From Lysobacter sp. MMG2 (GTDB taxonomy: Bacteria > Pseudomonadota > Gammaproteobacteria > Xanthomonadales > Xanthomonadaceae): a DNA stretch of 64,000 bases. Shown here one piece after another: positions 50,680-59,900 of this stretch (its first letter is position 1; each line of letters opens with the position of its first letter). The stretch covers positions 1,674,001-1,738,000 of the forward strand of contig NZ_JAERQY020000001.1 of assembly GCF_016735495.2 (NCBI RefSeq), read 5' to 3'. The notes below the pieces were generated by a model, which was given only the letters and a program-made list of their open reading frames with translations, made no database searches and was not told the origin of the DNA. Made by a program: the position numbers and the translations under genes.

Positions 50680-52773
50680 TCAATCGGCATTCGTCATGCC
50701 CGGCTGGATCACCATCTGGAACGGCTTCGTCGTCGCCGGTGTCGGCTGCGCATTGCGCGTGCCCGGGAAAACGGCGAAGTCGGGCGTGAACTGCACCAGG
50801 ATGCCACCCAGCTGCTCGATCGGCTTGCGATTTCCGCTGAACCGGGCCAGCCCCTGCTTCTCCAGGTCCGCGAAGCTCTTTAGGCCCATCATCAGGTCGT
50901 TGAGGTCCGACCGGTTCACGGTGATCGTCAGGTCCGCCTTCGGATTGGCGAAGCCCTTGATGTTGGTGAGCGTGGCGTTGCTCATCTCGATCGCATACTT
51001 CTCGCCGTTGTCGGGCGTGACCAGGTTGATGGTGAAGCGCATGCCATCGGCCTTGCGGCTGTCCATGCTGATGCCCAGGAAATCCAGCCACTGGTCGGTG
51101 GCCATCGCACGAATGACGTCGGCGCTCGCCGATGCCGGCGCGACGCCGGCGGGAATGCCGCTGCGCAGTTCATAGGCCATATTCAGATAGCTGTTGCGCA
51201 CGCTGGGTGATTCGCGCTGGTAGCCAAGCTGTTCGAAGGCCTCGGCCAGCAGGTTGCGCGCCCGCTGGTTCTGCGGCTCGGCGAACACGACCTTGTTGAG
51301 GATCTCGCCGGCTTCCAGGTACTTGCCCTGGTCGATCAGCTCGCGACCCTTGGCGATGATCCGCGCCGAGCCGCCCATCATCTCCACGTACAGCCGCGCG
51401 CTCACCGGCTGCGGCAGCGGCTCCAGGTTCACCGGATTGCCGTCGTAGTAGCCAAGGAATCGGTTGATGATGGCGCGGCTGTTGTTCGCCTCCGAGCCGT
51501 GGTAGCTGCGCGCGGCCCACTGCCGCTGCAGGCTCGGCGGCGAGTGGTAGATGTTGTGGATCTCGTTGATCGTCACGCCCTGGTTGGCGAAGTGCAGCAC
51601 CTGGTTGTTCATGTTGGCGTAAAGGTCGCGCTGCGCGCGCAGCACCTCCATCACGCGCGCATTGCCCCAGCGCGGCCAGCTGTGCGAGGCGAACAGCACT
51701 TCCATGTCCGGGAAGTGGTAGATCGCCGCGTTGATCTGCTTGGACCAGTTGAGCGAGTTGCGCACCGGTGCGCCGCGCAGGGTGTAGATGTTGTGGATCG
51801 TCGCGGTGACGTTCTCGCCGGCCCAGAACGCCTTCCAGTCCGGAAACCAGGTGTGCATCTGCACAGGGGCCTCGGTGTCGGGCACGTTCTGGAAGACCAT
51901 CCGCACGCCGTCGACGGTCATCGGCTCGAAGTCCCGGGTGATGCTCACGTTGGGCGCGATCAGGCCCACGCTGCCGGCCGCGACGTTCTTGCCGATCGAC
52001 TGGTCCACGTGGCCGAACGGACTGCGCTGCAGCAGGATGCCGTACTGGATGCGGCTGCGCCGCGTCATCGCGTTGCCGGCGAACACGTTCTCGGAGATCG
52101 CCTCGTGCAGGAAGTTCTCCGGCGCGATCACCTTGACCTTGCCCGATTGCACGTCGGCTTCGCTGACGACGCCGTGCACGCCACCGAAATGGTCCACGTG
52201 CGAGTGCGAATAGACCACCGCGACTACTGGGCGCTCGCCCAGTTCCTGGTTGATGAACTTCAGCGCCGCGCGCGCGGTTTCGGCGGCCGTGGCGGGATCG
52301 AACACGATCCAGCCGGTGTTGCCCTTGATGAAGGTGACGTTGGCCAGGTCGAAGCCGCGCACCTGGTAGATGCGGTCCGGCAGCACTTCGTACAGGCCGT
52401 AGGCCATGTTGAGGATGGCCTGGCGTTGCAGCGACGGATGGATGCTCTCGAAATCCGTGTCCTGCAACAGCCAGCTGTAGCTGTCCATGTCCCACGCCAC
52501 GTTGCCGGCGTCGGCCATGATCTGCTTGAACGGTGGCACCGCGATGAGCCCCTTCTTGTTCTCTTCGAAATCGCGCTTGTCCTCGAACGGCAACGCCTTC
52601 CGCACGCCGTTGCGCAGTTCGACGGTGAAGCGTGACGGAGGCTTGCCCTCGGGATGGAAGTGCGTGAGGGCGGCCTGCGCCGCGGCATGGCCCGACTCGG
52701 GAGGTTGCTGTCCCCACGCCGAGGACGAACCTGCGGCGAGCACCAGCAAGGAAGTAGCGAACAGTGCCTTCAT
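50680..52773 (-). CDS. SdsA-type alkylsulfatase (metallo-beta-lactamase fold)
   Basis: A 697-aa exported alkylsulfatase: signal peptide (LFATSLLVLAAGSSSAWG), metallo-beta-lactamase domain with the zinc motif HSHVDH (190-195), central alkylsulfatase dimerisation helices (about 400-560, YHGSEANNSRAIINRFLGYYDGNP) and a C-terminal SCP2-like domain (about 570-690). This matches SdsA1/YjcS enzymes that cut primary alkyl sulfates such as dodecyl sulfate to the alcohol and sulfate. It is divergent from an AraC-type regulator and followed by a barrel protein, forming a small inducible unit. GGAG precedes the ATG. Confidence 0.93.
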   Translation of the reverse strand: MKALFATSLLVLAAGSSSAWGQQPPESGHAAAQAALTHFHPEGKPPSRFTVELRNGVRKALPFEDKRDFEENKKGLIAVPPFKQIMADAGNVAWDMDSYSWLLQDTDFESIHPSLQRQAILNMAYGLYEVLPDRIYQVRGFDLANVTFIKGNTGWIVFDPATAAETARAALKFINQELGERPVVAVVYSHSHVDHFGGVHGVVSEADVQSGKVKVIAPENFLHEAISENVFAGNAMTRRSRIQYGILLQRSPFGHVDQSIGKNVAAGSVGLIAPNVSITRDFEPMTVDGVRMVFQNVPDTEAPVQMHTWFPDWKAFWAGENVTATIHNIYTLRGAPVRNSLNWSKQINAAIYHFPDMEVLFASHSWPRWGNARVMEVLRAQRDLYANMNNQVLHFANQGVTINEIHNIYHSPPSLQRQWAARSYHGSEANNSRAIINRFLGYYDGNPVNLEPLPQPVSARLYVEMMGGSARIIAKGRELIDQGKYLEAGEILNKVVFAEPQNQRARNLLAEAFEQLGYQRESPSVRNSYLNMAYELRSGIPAGVAPASASADVIRAMATDQWLDFLGISMDSRKADGMRFTINLVTPDNGEKYAIEMSNATLTNIKGFANPKADLTITVNRSDLNDLMMGLKSFADLEKQGLARFSGNRKPIEQLGGILVQFTPDFAVFPGTRNAQPTPATTKPFQMVIQPGMTNAD

Positions 52774-53005
52774 CTGGAAGCTCCGTCAGGGTGGAGGCGG
52801 CGCGTTCACGTTCGTGACAATCCGGTGATCGCCGTACAACGGGGTTCGCGAGCGCACGTCCGCGATGCGTTCGGACGATGCCGCAGAGGCTTTCGCCAGG
52901 CCCTCCCATCGCGCTGGACGGTCCTGGGGCGTGCGACTAGAGTTGATCGCGCAGGGCCGCTTCGCTACGTCAAATCGGAAATATTTCAGCACCGTCGAGG
53001 TCGCG

Positions 53006-53995
53006 ATGCTCCGGATTTCCAGCAGCGAGTTCGAAGAGTTCGTGGCCGCGGTTCCGGCGATCAGCGGTCGTTACCTGCAGACGGGCCGAAGCGTCCGGGC
53101 GTGGCGCCTGAGCATGACCACGCTGGGCGATGTCACCATCGTCTGGGTCCGCGGCGGCGCCCGCAACATCTTCCACGGCACGAGCCTGGCCGGCCGTTAC
53201 TCGCTGTATCTGCCAATCTCGGAGCCGACCGTGGTTGCGCTCAACGGGCTCAAGCTCGCCAATGCGCGGTTCGGTTCGATCTGTCCCGGGCAGGAGTTCA
53301 TTCTCCGCACCGATGCGCCGACGCTCTGGGCAGGTTTCCAGGTGCCGTGCAGCGCCGTGCGGCATCGGGTCGGATTCGATCACGACGATGCGACGTTGCT
53401 CGCACAGACGCGTGTATTGCAGGCCACGCCACTGGCCATCGCGCGGCTGTTCGCGCTGACCCAACGCTTGCGTGCCGTGGAGGCGCGCGATCCCGACGTT
53501 CTGGACGGAACACCCTCACGCAACGCACTCGCACAGCAGCTGCTGGACGCGATCTTCGAAATGCTGCACAGGGGCGACCCGCGCGACGCCCCGAAGGTTG
53601 GACGCAGGCCGATGCAACGGCACAGGATCATGGAGCGCTGCCTGGAGCTGATCGAATCGCGCCTGGATTGCGCGCCTACCGTGGAGGATCTGTGCAGCGT
53701 TGCCGGCGTATCCGACCGCACGCTGCGCACGGTGTTCATCGAGCAATGCGGCGTGGCCCCTCATCGCTACCTGATGATCAGACGGCTCCACGCGATCCAC
53801 GAAGCGCTCTGCTACGCGGTAGCCGGCGAGACGGTGACATCGATCTGCAGCGCCTTCGGCGTCTGGGACTTCGGCCGCCTCGCCCGGCAGTACCACAGCC
53901 TCTATGGCGCGCTTCCGTCCCAGCATCTCCATCGCGCCGGGCGCATGCGGCGGGGGAAGTCGCATGGAGCGCCGCGGCTGGGGCGCGTTCACTAG
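53006..53995 (+). CDS. AraC-family transcriptional regulator
   Basis: A 329-aa AraC regulator with an N-terminal effector domain (about 1-190, no close match recognised) and a C-terminal HTH pair (PTVEDLCSVAGVSDRTLRTVFIEQCGVAPHRYLMIRRLHAIHEAL then VTSICSAFGVWDFGRLARQYHSLYGALP). The HTH is of the EutR-like type. The ATG at 53006 follows GAGG; an in-frame ATG at 52865 lacks support. It is divergent from the alkylsulfatase gene and is the natural candidate to induce it. Confidence 0.88.
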   Translation: MLRISSSEFEEFVAAVPAISGRYLQTGRSVRAWRLSMTTLGDVTIVWVRGGARNIFHGTSLAGRYSLYLPISEPTVVALNGLKLANARFGSICPGQEFILRTDAPTLWAGFQVPCSAVRHRVGFDHDDATLLAQTRVLQATPLAIARLFALTQRLRAVEARDPDVLDGTPSRNALAQQLLDAIFEMLHRGDPRDAPKVGRRPMQRHRIMERCLELIESRLDCAPTVEDLCSVAGVSDRTLRTVFIEQCGVAPHRYLMIRRLHAIHEALCYAVAGETVTSICSAFGVWDFGRLARQYHSLYGALPSQHLHRAGRMRRGKSHGAPRLGRVH

Positions 53996-54118
53996 GTCAG
54001 CAAACTGTGTTCACGGTGTTTCAACGCCGCGTATGTGTGATGTCTCGCCGGCACTCGCCCCGGCCATCGGCGGCGGACCACGTGCACGGCTCATTCGAAG
54101 GTCATCGGAGGACGGAAC

Positions 54119-54847
54119 ATGGCGGCACGCACCATGCAGTCGATGAAGTCTGTGGCCGGGCGCCGCACGCAACCTGCCCAAGCATCTGTGGCCCGTGCGC
54201 TCGCGCGTGCTCGGCGCGTTGCACGCTGCCTCGTCTGGCTGGCGTTCGCGCTGGCCGCGCTGCCGGTGGTCTGCAACGCGGCGCCGACACCGCGTGATCC
54301 GCTTGTTCCGGATACGTCGCTGCCGATTCCAACCCTGCACTTCGACGGTGCCGGGCAGCTCGTGATTTCACCCTCGGCCACGTCCTCGCGTCACGACTTC
54401 GATTACCTCGTTGGGAACTGGCATCTGAAGAATCGCAAGCTCAAGTCCCGGCTCACCGGGTCGACGGAATGGATCGACTTCACTTCGCGCGTGGAGATGC
54501 ACCAGATCCTCGATGGCCTGGGCAATATCGACAAGTACACCGAGCAATCCACGGGCAAGCCGTACGAAGGCGTGGCATTGCGGCTGTTCGATCCGGCGAC
54601 GCGGCTGTGGAGCATTTATTGGGCCGACGGCAATTCCGGAAAACTGGACCCGCCGGTCGTGGGATCGTTCGAGAACCATGTGGGCCACTTCTTCGCCCGC
54701 GATACCTACAAGGGCAAGAACATCATCGTGGTGTTCCGCTGGGACGTGCGCGATCCGACGCTTCCGATCTGGAGCCAGGCCTTCTCCACGGATGAGGGCA
54801 AGACCTGGGAGTGGAACGCCATCAATATCTCGCAGCGGGCCAAGTAG
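54119..54847 (+). CDS. Exported DUF1579-like protein
   Basis: A 242-aa protein with a long basic N-region then a signal helix (CLVWLAFALAALPVVCNAAP) and a lipocalin-like domain (HDFDYLVGNWHLKNRKLKSRLTGSTEWIDFTSRVEMHQILDGLGNIDKY) of the kind seen in DUF1579-type proteins. The ATG at 54119 is preceded by GGAGGACGGAAC. Several structural motifs (EGVALRLFDPATRLWSIYWADGNSG) recur in the family. It follows the AraC gene by 123 bp on the same strand. No enzymatic residues were recognised; ligand binding is a guess. Confidence 0.75.
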   Translation: MAARTMQSMKSVAGRRTQPAQASVARALARARRVARCLVWLAFALAALPVVCNAAPTPRDPLVPDTSLPIPTLHFDGAGQLVISPSATSSRHDFDYLVGNWHLKNRKLKSRLTGSTEWIDFTSRVEMHQILDGLGNIDKYTEQSTGKPYEGVALRLFDPATRLWSIYWADGNSGKLDPPVVGSFENHVGHFFARDTYKGKNIIVVFRWDVRDPTLPIWSQAFSTDEGKTWEWNAINISQRAK

Positions 54848-54897
54848 GCCAACGCCGCCGGTGTGGTGCGCGCACGAAGACGTCCACGCGCGCCGCC

Positions 54898-56511
54898 TCA
54901 CTGGCTGGCTTGCGGCGTGAACAGCAGGTCGTGGTAGTCCCAGCTGAAATCGGCCAGCGGCGACACGGCCTTCATCGTGATGCGGTCGACCTTGCCGTCG
55001 GCGTCTAGCGCGAAGCTCACGTAGGCCGGTTCGGCGGTGCGGTCGTCCCAGCGCACCTGGAAGGTGTCGTACTGCCAGTGCTCCAGCGTGCCGAGCATGT
55101 TCGGCGTCTGCTTGAAGTTCAGGCGCAGGCGGCCCTTCTCTTCGCGGATCTCGATGGGTCCGTACCACGGGTCGGCGAAATCGCCGGCGTAGCCTTTCAA
55201 CGGCAGCGACGGGCGCGAGGGCTTCTTTTCCGCCTTGCCGGTGGCGAGCAACTTCAGCGCGCCGTCGACGCGCGCCTTCTTGTACGCGGCGAAGTCGCCG
55301 ACCCAGTCGCGCTTGGGTGCGCCGAGGTAATGGTCGAGCAGTTCGTACGTCAGGCCGCGCAGGACCACGCCGTCTTCGGAGTTGATCTGCAGCGAGAAGC
55401 CGATGTTGCGGTCGGGAATCAGCACCACCATCGTCTGCACGCCGAACACGGCGCCGCCGTGCTCGATGAGCTTGGCGCCTCGGTAGTCGCGCACGTCCCA
55501 GCCCAGGGCGTAGGCGGAGAACTGCGGCGTCACTTCCGCTACCGGCGCCGGGTACGGGGTGATCGGCATCAGCACCTGCGGCGTCCACATCTGGCGCGAG
55601 GCGTCTTCGCTGAAGAGCCGCGCAGGCTTGCCGCCCGCCGTCGCGCCATCGGGCAAGGCGCCGTGGGCGAGCTGGATGCGCAGCCAGCGGCCGAAGTCGT
55701 TCGCACTCGACGACACGCCGCCGGCGGGCGCGGCGTTTGCGCCCAGGCTCTGGCGTTCGTCCAACACTTCCTGCGTGCCGACGCCGCGGAAGCCGCCGTC
55801 CATGCGCGCGTGCGGCTGCACGCGGTTGGCGGTGGCGAAGCGGTCGGCGTCGCGCGTGGTCGAGGTGCGCATGCCGGCGGGCTTGAGCACGCGTTCGCGC
55901 ACGAAGGTTTCCCAGTCCTGGCCGCTGACTTCCTCGATCAGCTGGCCGGCGACGGCGTACAGCAGGTTGTCGTAGGCGTAGCCGCTGCGGAAACTGGTGG
56001 CCGGCTTGATGTAGCGCAGGCGGCGCACGGTCTCGGCGCGGCTGAGCGAGGAGCGTGGCACGAACATCAGGTCGCCCGCACCCAGTCCCAGGCCGCTGCG
56101 GTGCACGAGCAGGTCGCGGATCGTCATCTCGCGCGTGACCCAGGCGTCGTACATCTGGAAACCGGGCAGGTGGTCGATGACCTTGTCGTCCCAGCCGATC
56201 TTGCCTTCGTCCACCAGCACCGCCAGTGCGGCGGTCGTGATCGCCTTGCCGGTGGAGCCGGTCGGAAAGATCGTGTCGGCATCGACCGGTTCGTTCGAAC
56301 CCAACCTACGCACGCCGTAGCCCTTGGCGTGCACCACCTTGCCGTCCTCGACGATGGTGACGGCCATGCCGGGCACGCCCTGCGCGCGGATCACGTCGTT
56401 GACGCGCGCGTCCAGATCAGCGGGCGGTGCCGCCCATGCGGCGAAACTGAAGGCGACGCCGGCGACGACCGGCACTACGTGCAGCAGGCATGTCTTGCGC
56501 ATCGGTGTCAT
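54898..56511 (-). CDS. Exported serine hydrolase (class C beta-lactamase / D-aminopeptidase-like)
   Basis: A 537-aa serine beta-lactamase-fold hydrolase. It has a signal peptide (CLLHVVPVVAGVAFSFAAWA), S86-x2-K89 (STGK), Y180-x-N182 (YDN) and the HGG box (LIEHGGAVFG). A C-terminal region after about residue 400 (LKGYAGDFADPWYGPIEIR) is the usual extra beta domain. Such enzymes hydrolyse D-amino-acid peptides, esters or amides. The ATG at 56511 overlaps the dgcN stop (ATGA). It is the last gene of the six-gene operon running from beyond 64000. Confidence 0.92.
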   Translation of the reverse strand: MTPMRKTCLLHVVPVVAGVAFSFAAWAAPPADLDARVNDVIRAQGVPGMAVTIVEDGKVVHAKGYGVRRLGSNEPVDADTIFPTGSTGKAITTAALAVLVDEGKIGWDDKVIDHLPGFQMYDAWVTREMTIRDLLVHRSGLGLGAGDLMFVPRSSLSRAETVRRLRYIKPATSFRSGYAYDNLLYAVAGQLIEEVSGQDWETFVRERVLKPAGMRTSTTRDADRFATANRVQPHARMDGGFRGVGTQEVLDERQSLGANAAPAGGVSSSANDFGRWLRIQLAHGALPDGATAGGKPARLFSEDASRQMWTPQVLMPITPYPAPVAEVTPQFSAYALGWDVRDYRGAKLIEHGGAVFGVQTMVVLIPDRNIGFSLQINSEDGVVLRGLTYELLDHYLGAPKRDWVGDFAAYKKARVDGALKLLATGKAEKKPSRPSLPLKGYAGDFADPWYGPIEIREEKGRLRLNFKQTPNMLGTLEHWQYDTFQVRWDDRTAEPAYVSFALDADGKVDRITMKAVSPLADFSWDYHDLLFTPQASQ

Positions 56512-57551
56512 CCCAGGCATTGAGTTACCAGTGCTTCGAATTCGTCGCCACCGCGGATCGGGTCGGCGACGGCGCAGCCCAGGCGGTCGCTTTCCGATGC
56601 CAGCAGACGGCGTGCGGCGGCTTCGTCCAGGTGCGCGGTGTTGAGGCTGACGCCACCGCAGCGGATCAACGGATTCGTGCGGCGGCCCAGCTGCAGGTTG
56701 AGCGCGATCGCCTCTTCGATGCTCGGCAACGCGTAATGCGGATGGCCGAGCACGCGATCGCGACCCGGTTGATGGCAGACCACCACCACATCGGGCTGGC
56801 TGCCGTGCAGCAGCGCCATCGAGACACCGGCATACGCGGGATGGAACAGCGAGCCCTGCCCTTCGATCACGTCCCAGTGCGATGCGGCTGCATCGGGCGT
56901 GAGCAGTTCGGCCGCGCCGGCGGCGAAGTCGGCGATCACCGCGTCCATCGGAATGCCGCCGCCGGCGATGAGGATGCCGGTCTGCCCGGTGGCGCGGAAG
57001 TCGGCGTCTATGCCGCGCGCGCCGAACGCGCGCGCCAGTGCCAGGGCCGTGTACTTCTTGCCGAGCGCGCAGTCGGTGCCGACCGTCAGCAATCGCTGCC
57101 CGCTGCGTTTGCGTCCGGACGCGATCGGCAACCGGTCCGGCGGGCGTCGCACGTCGATGAGGCGGCGGCCGTGGAGCGTGGCGGCGCGCTGCAACGCGGG
57201 CAACTCCGCCAGGCGTACGTGCATGCCGCTGACGATGTCCAGGCCGGCTTCCACCGCGCCCACCAGCGCCGTCACCCAATGGTCGGGAATGACGCCGCCG
57301 GCGTTGGCGACACCGATCACCAGCGCGCGCGCACCGGCCGCGTGCGCCTGCGACGGTGACATCGCCGGCAGGCCGGTGCTGACGCGCGCACCGGGCATGG
57401 CGTATTCGCCGATGCAGCGTTCCGGTGCCCAGTCACGCAAGCCGAAGGCGGTCTTGGCGTAACCGGGCTCGACCGTGTCCCCCAGGAACAGCAGGTACGG
57501 CGCGGGCAGCGCGGGCGTTTCAGGTTGGTGCACCACGGAGGCAGCTTGCAT
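56508..57551 (-). CDS. dgcN: DUF1611 family protein, DgcN-like
   Basis: A 347-aa DUF1611 protein with a P-loop-like segment GTDCALGKKYTALAL (158-172) and WDVIEGQGSLFHPAYAGV, typical of the family. DgcN was described as an N-acetyltransferase for D-glutamate working with the racemase DgcA; dgcA lies upstream in this operon. It starts 6 bp after the TonB receptor stop and overlaps the following hydrolase. The name rests on the DgcN-DgcA pairing; a different D-amino acid or dipeptide substrate is possible. Confidence 0.82.
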   Translation of the reverse strand: MQAASVVHQPETPALPAPYLLFLGDTVEPGYAKTAFGLRDWAPERCIGEYAMPGARVSTGLPAMSPSQAHAAGARALVIGVANAGGVIPDHWVTALVGAVEAGLDIVSGMHVRLAELPALQRAATLHGRRLIDVRRPPDRLPIASGRKRSGQRLLTVGTDCALGKKYTALALARAFGARGIDADFRATGQTGILIAGGGIPMDAVIADFAAGAAELLTPDAAASHWDVIEGQGSLFHPAYAGVSMALLHGSQPDVVVVCHQPGRDRVLGHPHYALPSIEEAIALNLQLGRRTNPLIRCGGVSLNTAHLDEAAARRLLASESDRLGCAVADPIRGGDEFEALVTQCLG

Positions 57552-57557
57552 GTGCGA

Positions 57558-59900
57558 TCAGAACCGGTAGTCGACCTCGACGCCGATGGTGCGCGGCTGT
57601 ATCGGCGCGGCGTTCAACTTCGCGGTCACGTCGGTGAGTTCGCTGGTGACGTCGCCCATGGTCTGGTAGCCGCGCTCGTCGCTGGCGTTCTTCACGTAGG
57701 CGCGGAACGTCCAGTGATCGTTGGCGACGGACGCGTTGAGGTCGAAGGCGGTGTAGTGGCCCAGTTCCAGCGGCGGCGTGACCTCGCTTTGCAGCACGGC
57801 ACCGGTGGCCGCGACCACGACGTCCTGGCGCGAAGTCGTGCCGGCGCGGCGTTCGCCGACGTAGCGCAGCGCGGCGCCGATGCGCGCCGTCCAACCGCCG
57901 GACAGCGTCCAGTAGTAGTCGGCGGTGGCATTCCACGACCACTCCGGCACATAGGGCAGCACGTCGCCCTTCGCGCCGCTGGTGATCTGCACCTCGTACG
58001 GCGGCGACGGAACAGCGATCAGCGGGTAGTCCTCATCGAGCTTGGCGTCGGTGTAGGCACCGTTGAGGCCGAGGTCGAAGTGGTCGGTGGCGTGGAACAG
58101 CAGCGCCACTTCCACGCCGGTGCTGCTGGCCTCGCCGGCGTTGACCAGGCCGGAGATGCCGTTCACCACCGAGGCGACCTGGATGTCATCCCACGCGATG
58201 TGGAAACCGGTCAGGTCGAACTGCAGGCGGTTGTCGGCCCACAGCGATTTCAGGCCGAGTTCGTAGTTGGTCAGCGTCGAGGAATCGACCTGCGACGGAA
58301 GCCCCTCCACCAGCACGTTCGGGCCGCCCGGCTGGTAGCCGGTGGCGACGCGCGCGTAGACCATCGCCTCTTCGCTGAGCTGCAACTGCGGGCTCAGGCT
58401 CCAGGTGAACACGTCTTCCGACGAACTGTTGGGCGTATTGCCCAGCGGGATCAGGATGCCCTCGGTGACGTTCTGCGAGAAATCCTGTTCGTTGCGCGCC
58501 CAGCGCACGCCGGCGCTGATCTTGAAGGCGTCCGTGAAGCGGTAGGCACCGTTGGCGAAGAACGCGGTTTCCTCGTAGGTGCTCGGGATTTCGAGCACGG
58601 CGAGCGTGCCCGCGATCTCATCGAACGGCGCCGGCAACGGCGAGCCGTCGAGCTGGTTCAACTTCACCGTCTGGCTCTGGAATGCGTCTTCCTTGGTGTA
58701 GAACACGCCGGCCATCCACTCGAACGGACCGTTTTCCTTGGAGACCAGGCGAAATTCCTGCGTGAACTTGTCCAGGTCCAGGCCGATGTCGAAGTACGAG
58801 CTGCCCGGCTCCGGCAGGCCCAGCAGCAGGTCGGCGACGCCGCCGTACTGGACCGTGGCGTCCTGGCGCTGGACGCTGCGCGATTCGGAGTAGCCGGTGG
58901 CGGAGACGAAGTCGGCCCAGCCCAGGTTCCAGTTCACCGTGGCGGAGTAGTAGTCGACGTCCTTGTAGAACGGCTCGTCGACGAAGATGCTGTTCTTCAG
59001 ATCGCCGAACAGCGGCCGCTGGCCTTCGGGGTCCAGCGCGACCTGGCCGTTGTTGTCGCTGTCGATGGTCTGGCGCATCGCGGTGAGGTCGAGCGTGGCC
59101 GACTCGCCCTGCCAGCGCAGCGCGGCGCGGGCGCTGGTCTGCTCGCCGGAGTTGATGTCCTCTTCGCCGTTGACGACGTTGTCGATGTAGCCCGGCAGGT
59201 CGTTGCGCGCGTAGCTGATGCGCAGGCCCAGGCGGTTGTCGGCCAGCGGCAGGTTCGCGCCGAAGCGCGCGTTCCAGCCCAGGTCGTCGGAGTCCTTCAC
59301 GCTCGACAGACCGCCGCCGATGCGGAACTCGCGGTTCTCCGTGTCCGGCGGCGTGGACACGTACTTCACCAGGCCGCCCATCGCGCTGGCGCCGTAGAGC
59401 GTGCCCTGCGGGCCGCGCAGCACTTCGATGCGGTTGATGTCGTAGGGCAGCAGGTCGAGGGCGAAGAAGTTGGCGGCCTGGTAGATGCCGCTGGAGCCCA
59501 GCGGCGTTTCGTCCAGGTAGGTGCCGACCGTGGCGCTGGACGACAGCGGCGAAACGCCGCGCAGCGACACCTGGGTCTGGCCCGGCGAGCCGTTGCTGCT
59601 GATGTACAGGCCGGGCACGGTCGCCTGGAAGTCGCTCAGCTGGGTGGCGTGCTGGTTCTCGATGGCCTCGGCGGTGATCACGCTGATCGACGAAGGCACC
59701 TCGCGGATGTTCTCCGAGCGCTTGTTGGCGGTGACGACGACCTTGTCCAGGTCCGTCGCGGCCTGCTGGGCGAGCGCCGGTGCGGCGACCGCCATCGCCA
59801 GCGTGGCGGCGACGACCACCGCCAGCGGACTGCGGCGCATCGGACCGGACATCACGCGCGTGGCACCCCGCTGCTTGCTGATTGCGTCAACGTGAAGCAT
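57558..59900 (-). CDS. TonB-dependent outer-membrane receptor
   Basis: A 780-aa receptor with signal peptide (SPLAVVVAATLAMAVAAPALAQ), TonB box region (LDKVVVTANKRSENIREVPSSISVI), plug (ATVPGLYISSNGSPGQTQVSLRG, RIEVLRGPQGTLYGASAMGGLVKYV) and barrel ending in VEVDYRF. The plug is of the kind frequent in Sphingomonadales and Xanthomonadales nutrient uptake. The ATG at 59900 follows AGGGGAACGAC and overlaps the POT transporter by 14 bp. Its place in the operon suggests it imports the peptide-like substrate across the outer membrane. Confidence 0.93.
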   Translation of the reverse strand: MLHVDAISKQRGATRVMSGPMRRSPLAVVVAATLAMAVAAPALAQQAATDLDKVVVTANKRSENIREVPSSISVITAEAIENQHATQLSDFQATVPGLYISSNGSPGQTQVSLRGVSPLSSSATVGTYLDETPLGSSGIYQAANFFALDLLPYDINRIEVLRGPQGTLYGASAMGGLVKYVSTPPDTENREFRIGGGLSSVKDSDDLGWNARFGANLPLADNRLGLRISYARNDLPGYIDNVVNGEEDINSGEQTSARAALRWQGESATLDLTAMRQTIDSDNNGQVALDPEGQRPLFGDLKNSIFVDEPFYKDVDYYSATVNWNLGWADFVSATGYSESRSVQRQDATVQYGGVADLLLGLPEPGSSYFDIGLDLDKFTQEFRLVSKENGPFEWMAGVFYTKEDAFQSQTVKLNQLDGSPLPAPFDEIAGTLAVLEIPSTYEETAFFANGAYRFTDAFKISAGVRWARNEQDFSQNVTEGILIPLGNTPNSSSEDVFTWSLSPQLQLSEEAMVYARVATGYQPGGPNVLVEGLPSQVDSSTLTNYELGLKSLWADNRLQFDLTGFHIAWDDIQVASVVNGISGLVNAGEASSTGVEVALLFHATDHFDLGLNGAYTDAKLDEDYPLIAVPSPPYEVQITSGAKGDVLPYVPEWSWNATADYYWTLSGGWTARIGAALRYVGERRAGTTSRQDVVVAATGAVLQSEVTPPLELGHYTAFDLNASVANDHWTFRAYVKNASDERGYQTMGDVTSELTDVTAKLNAAPIQPRTIGVEVDYRF

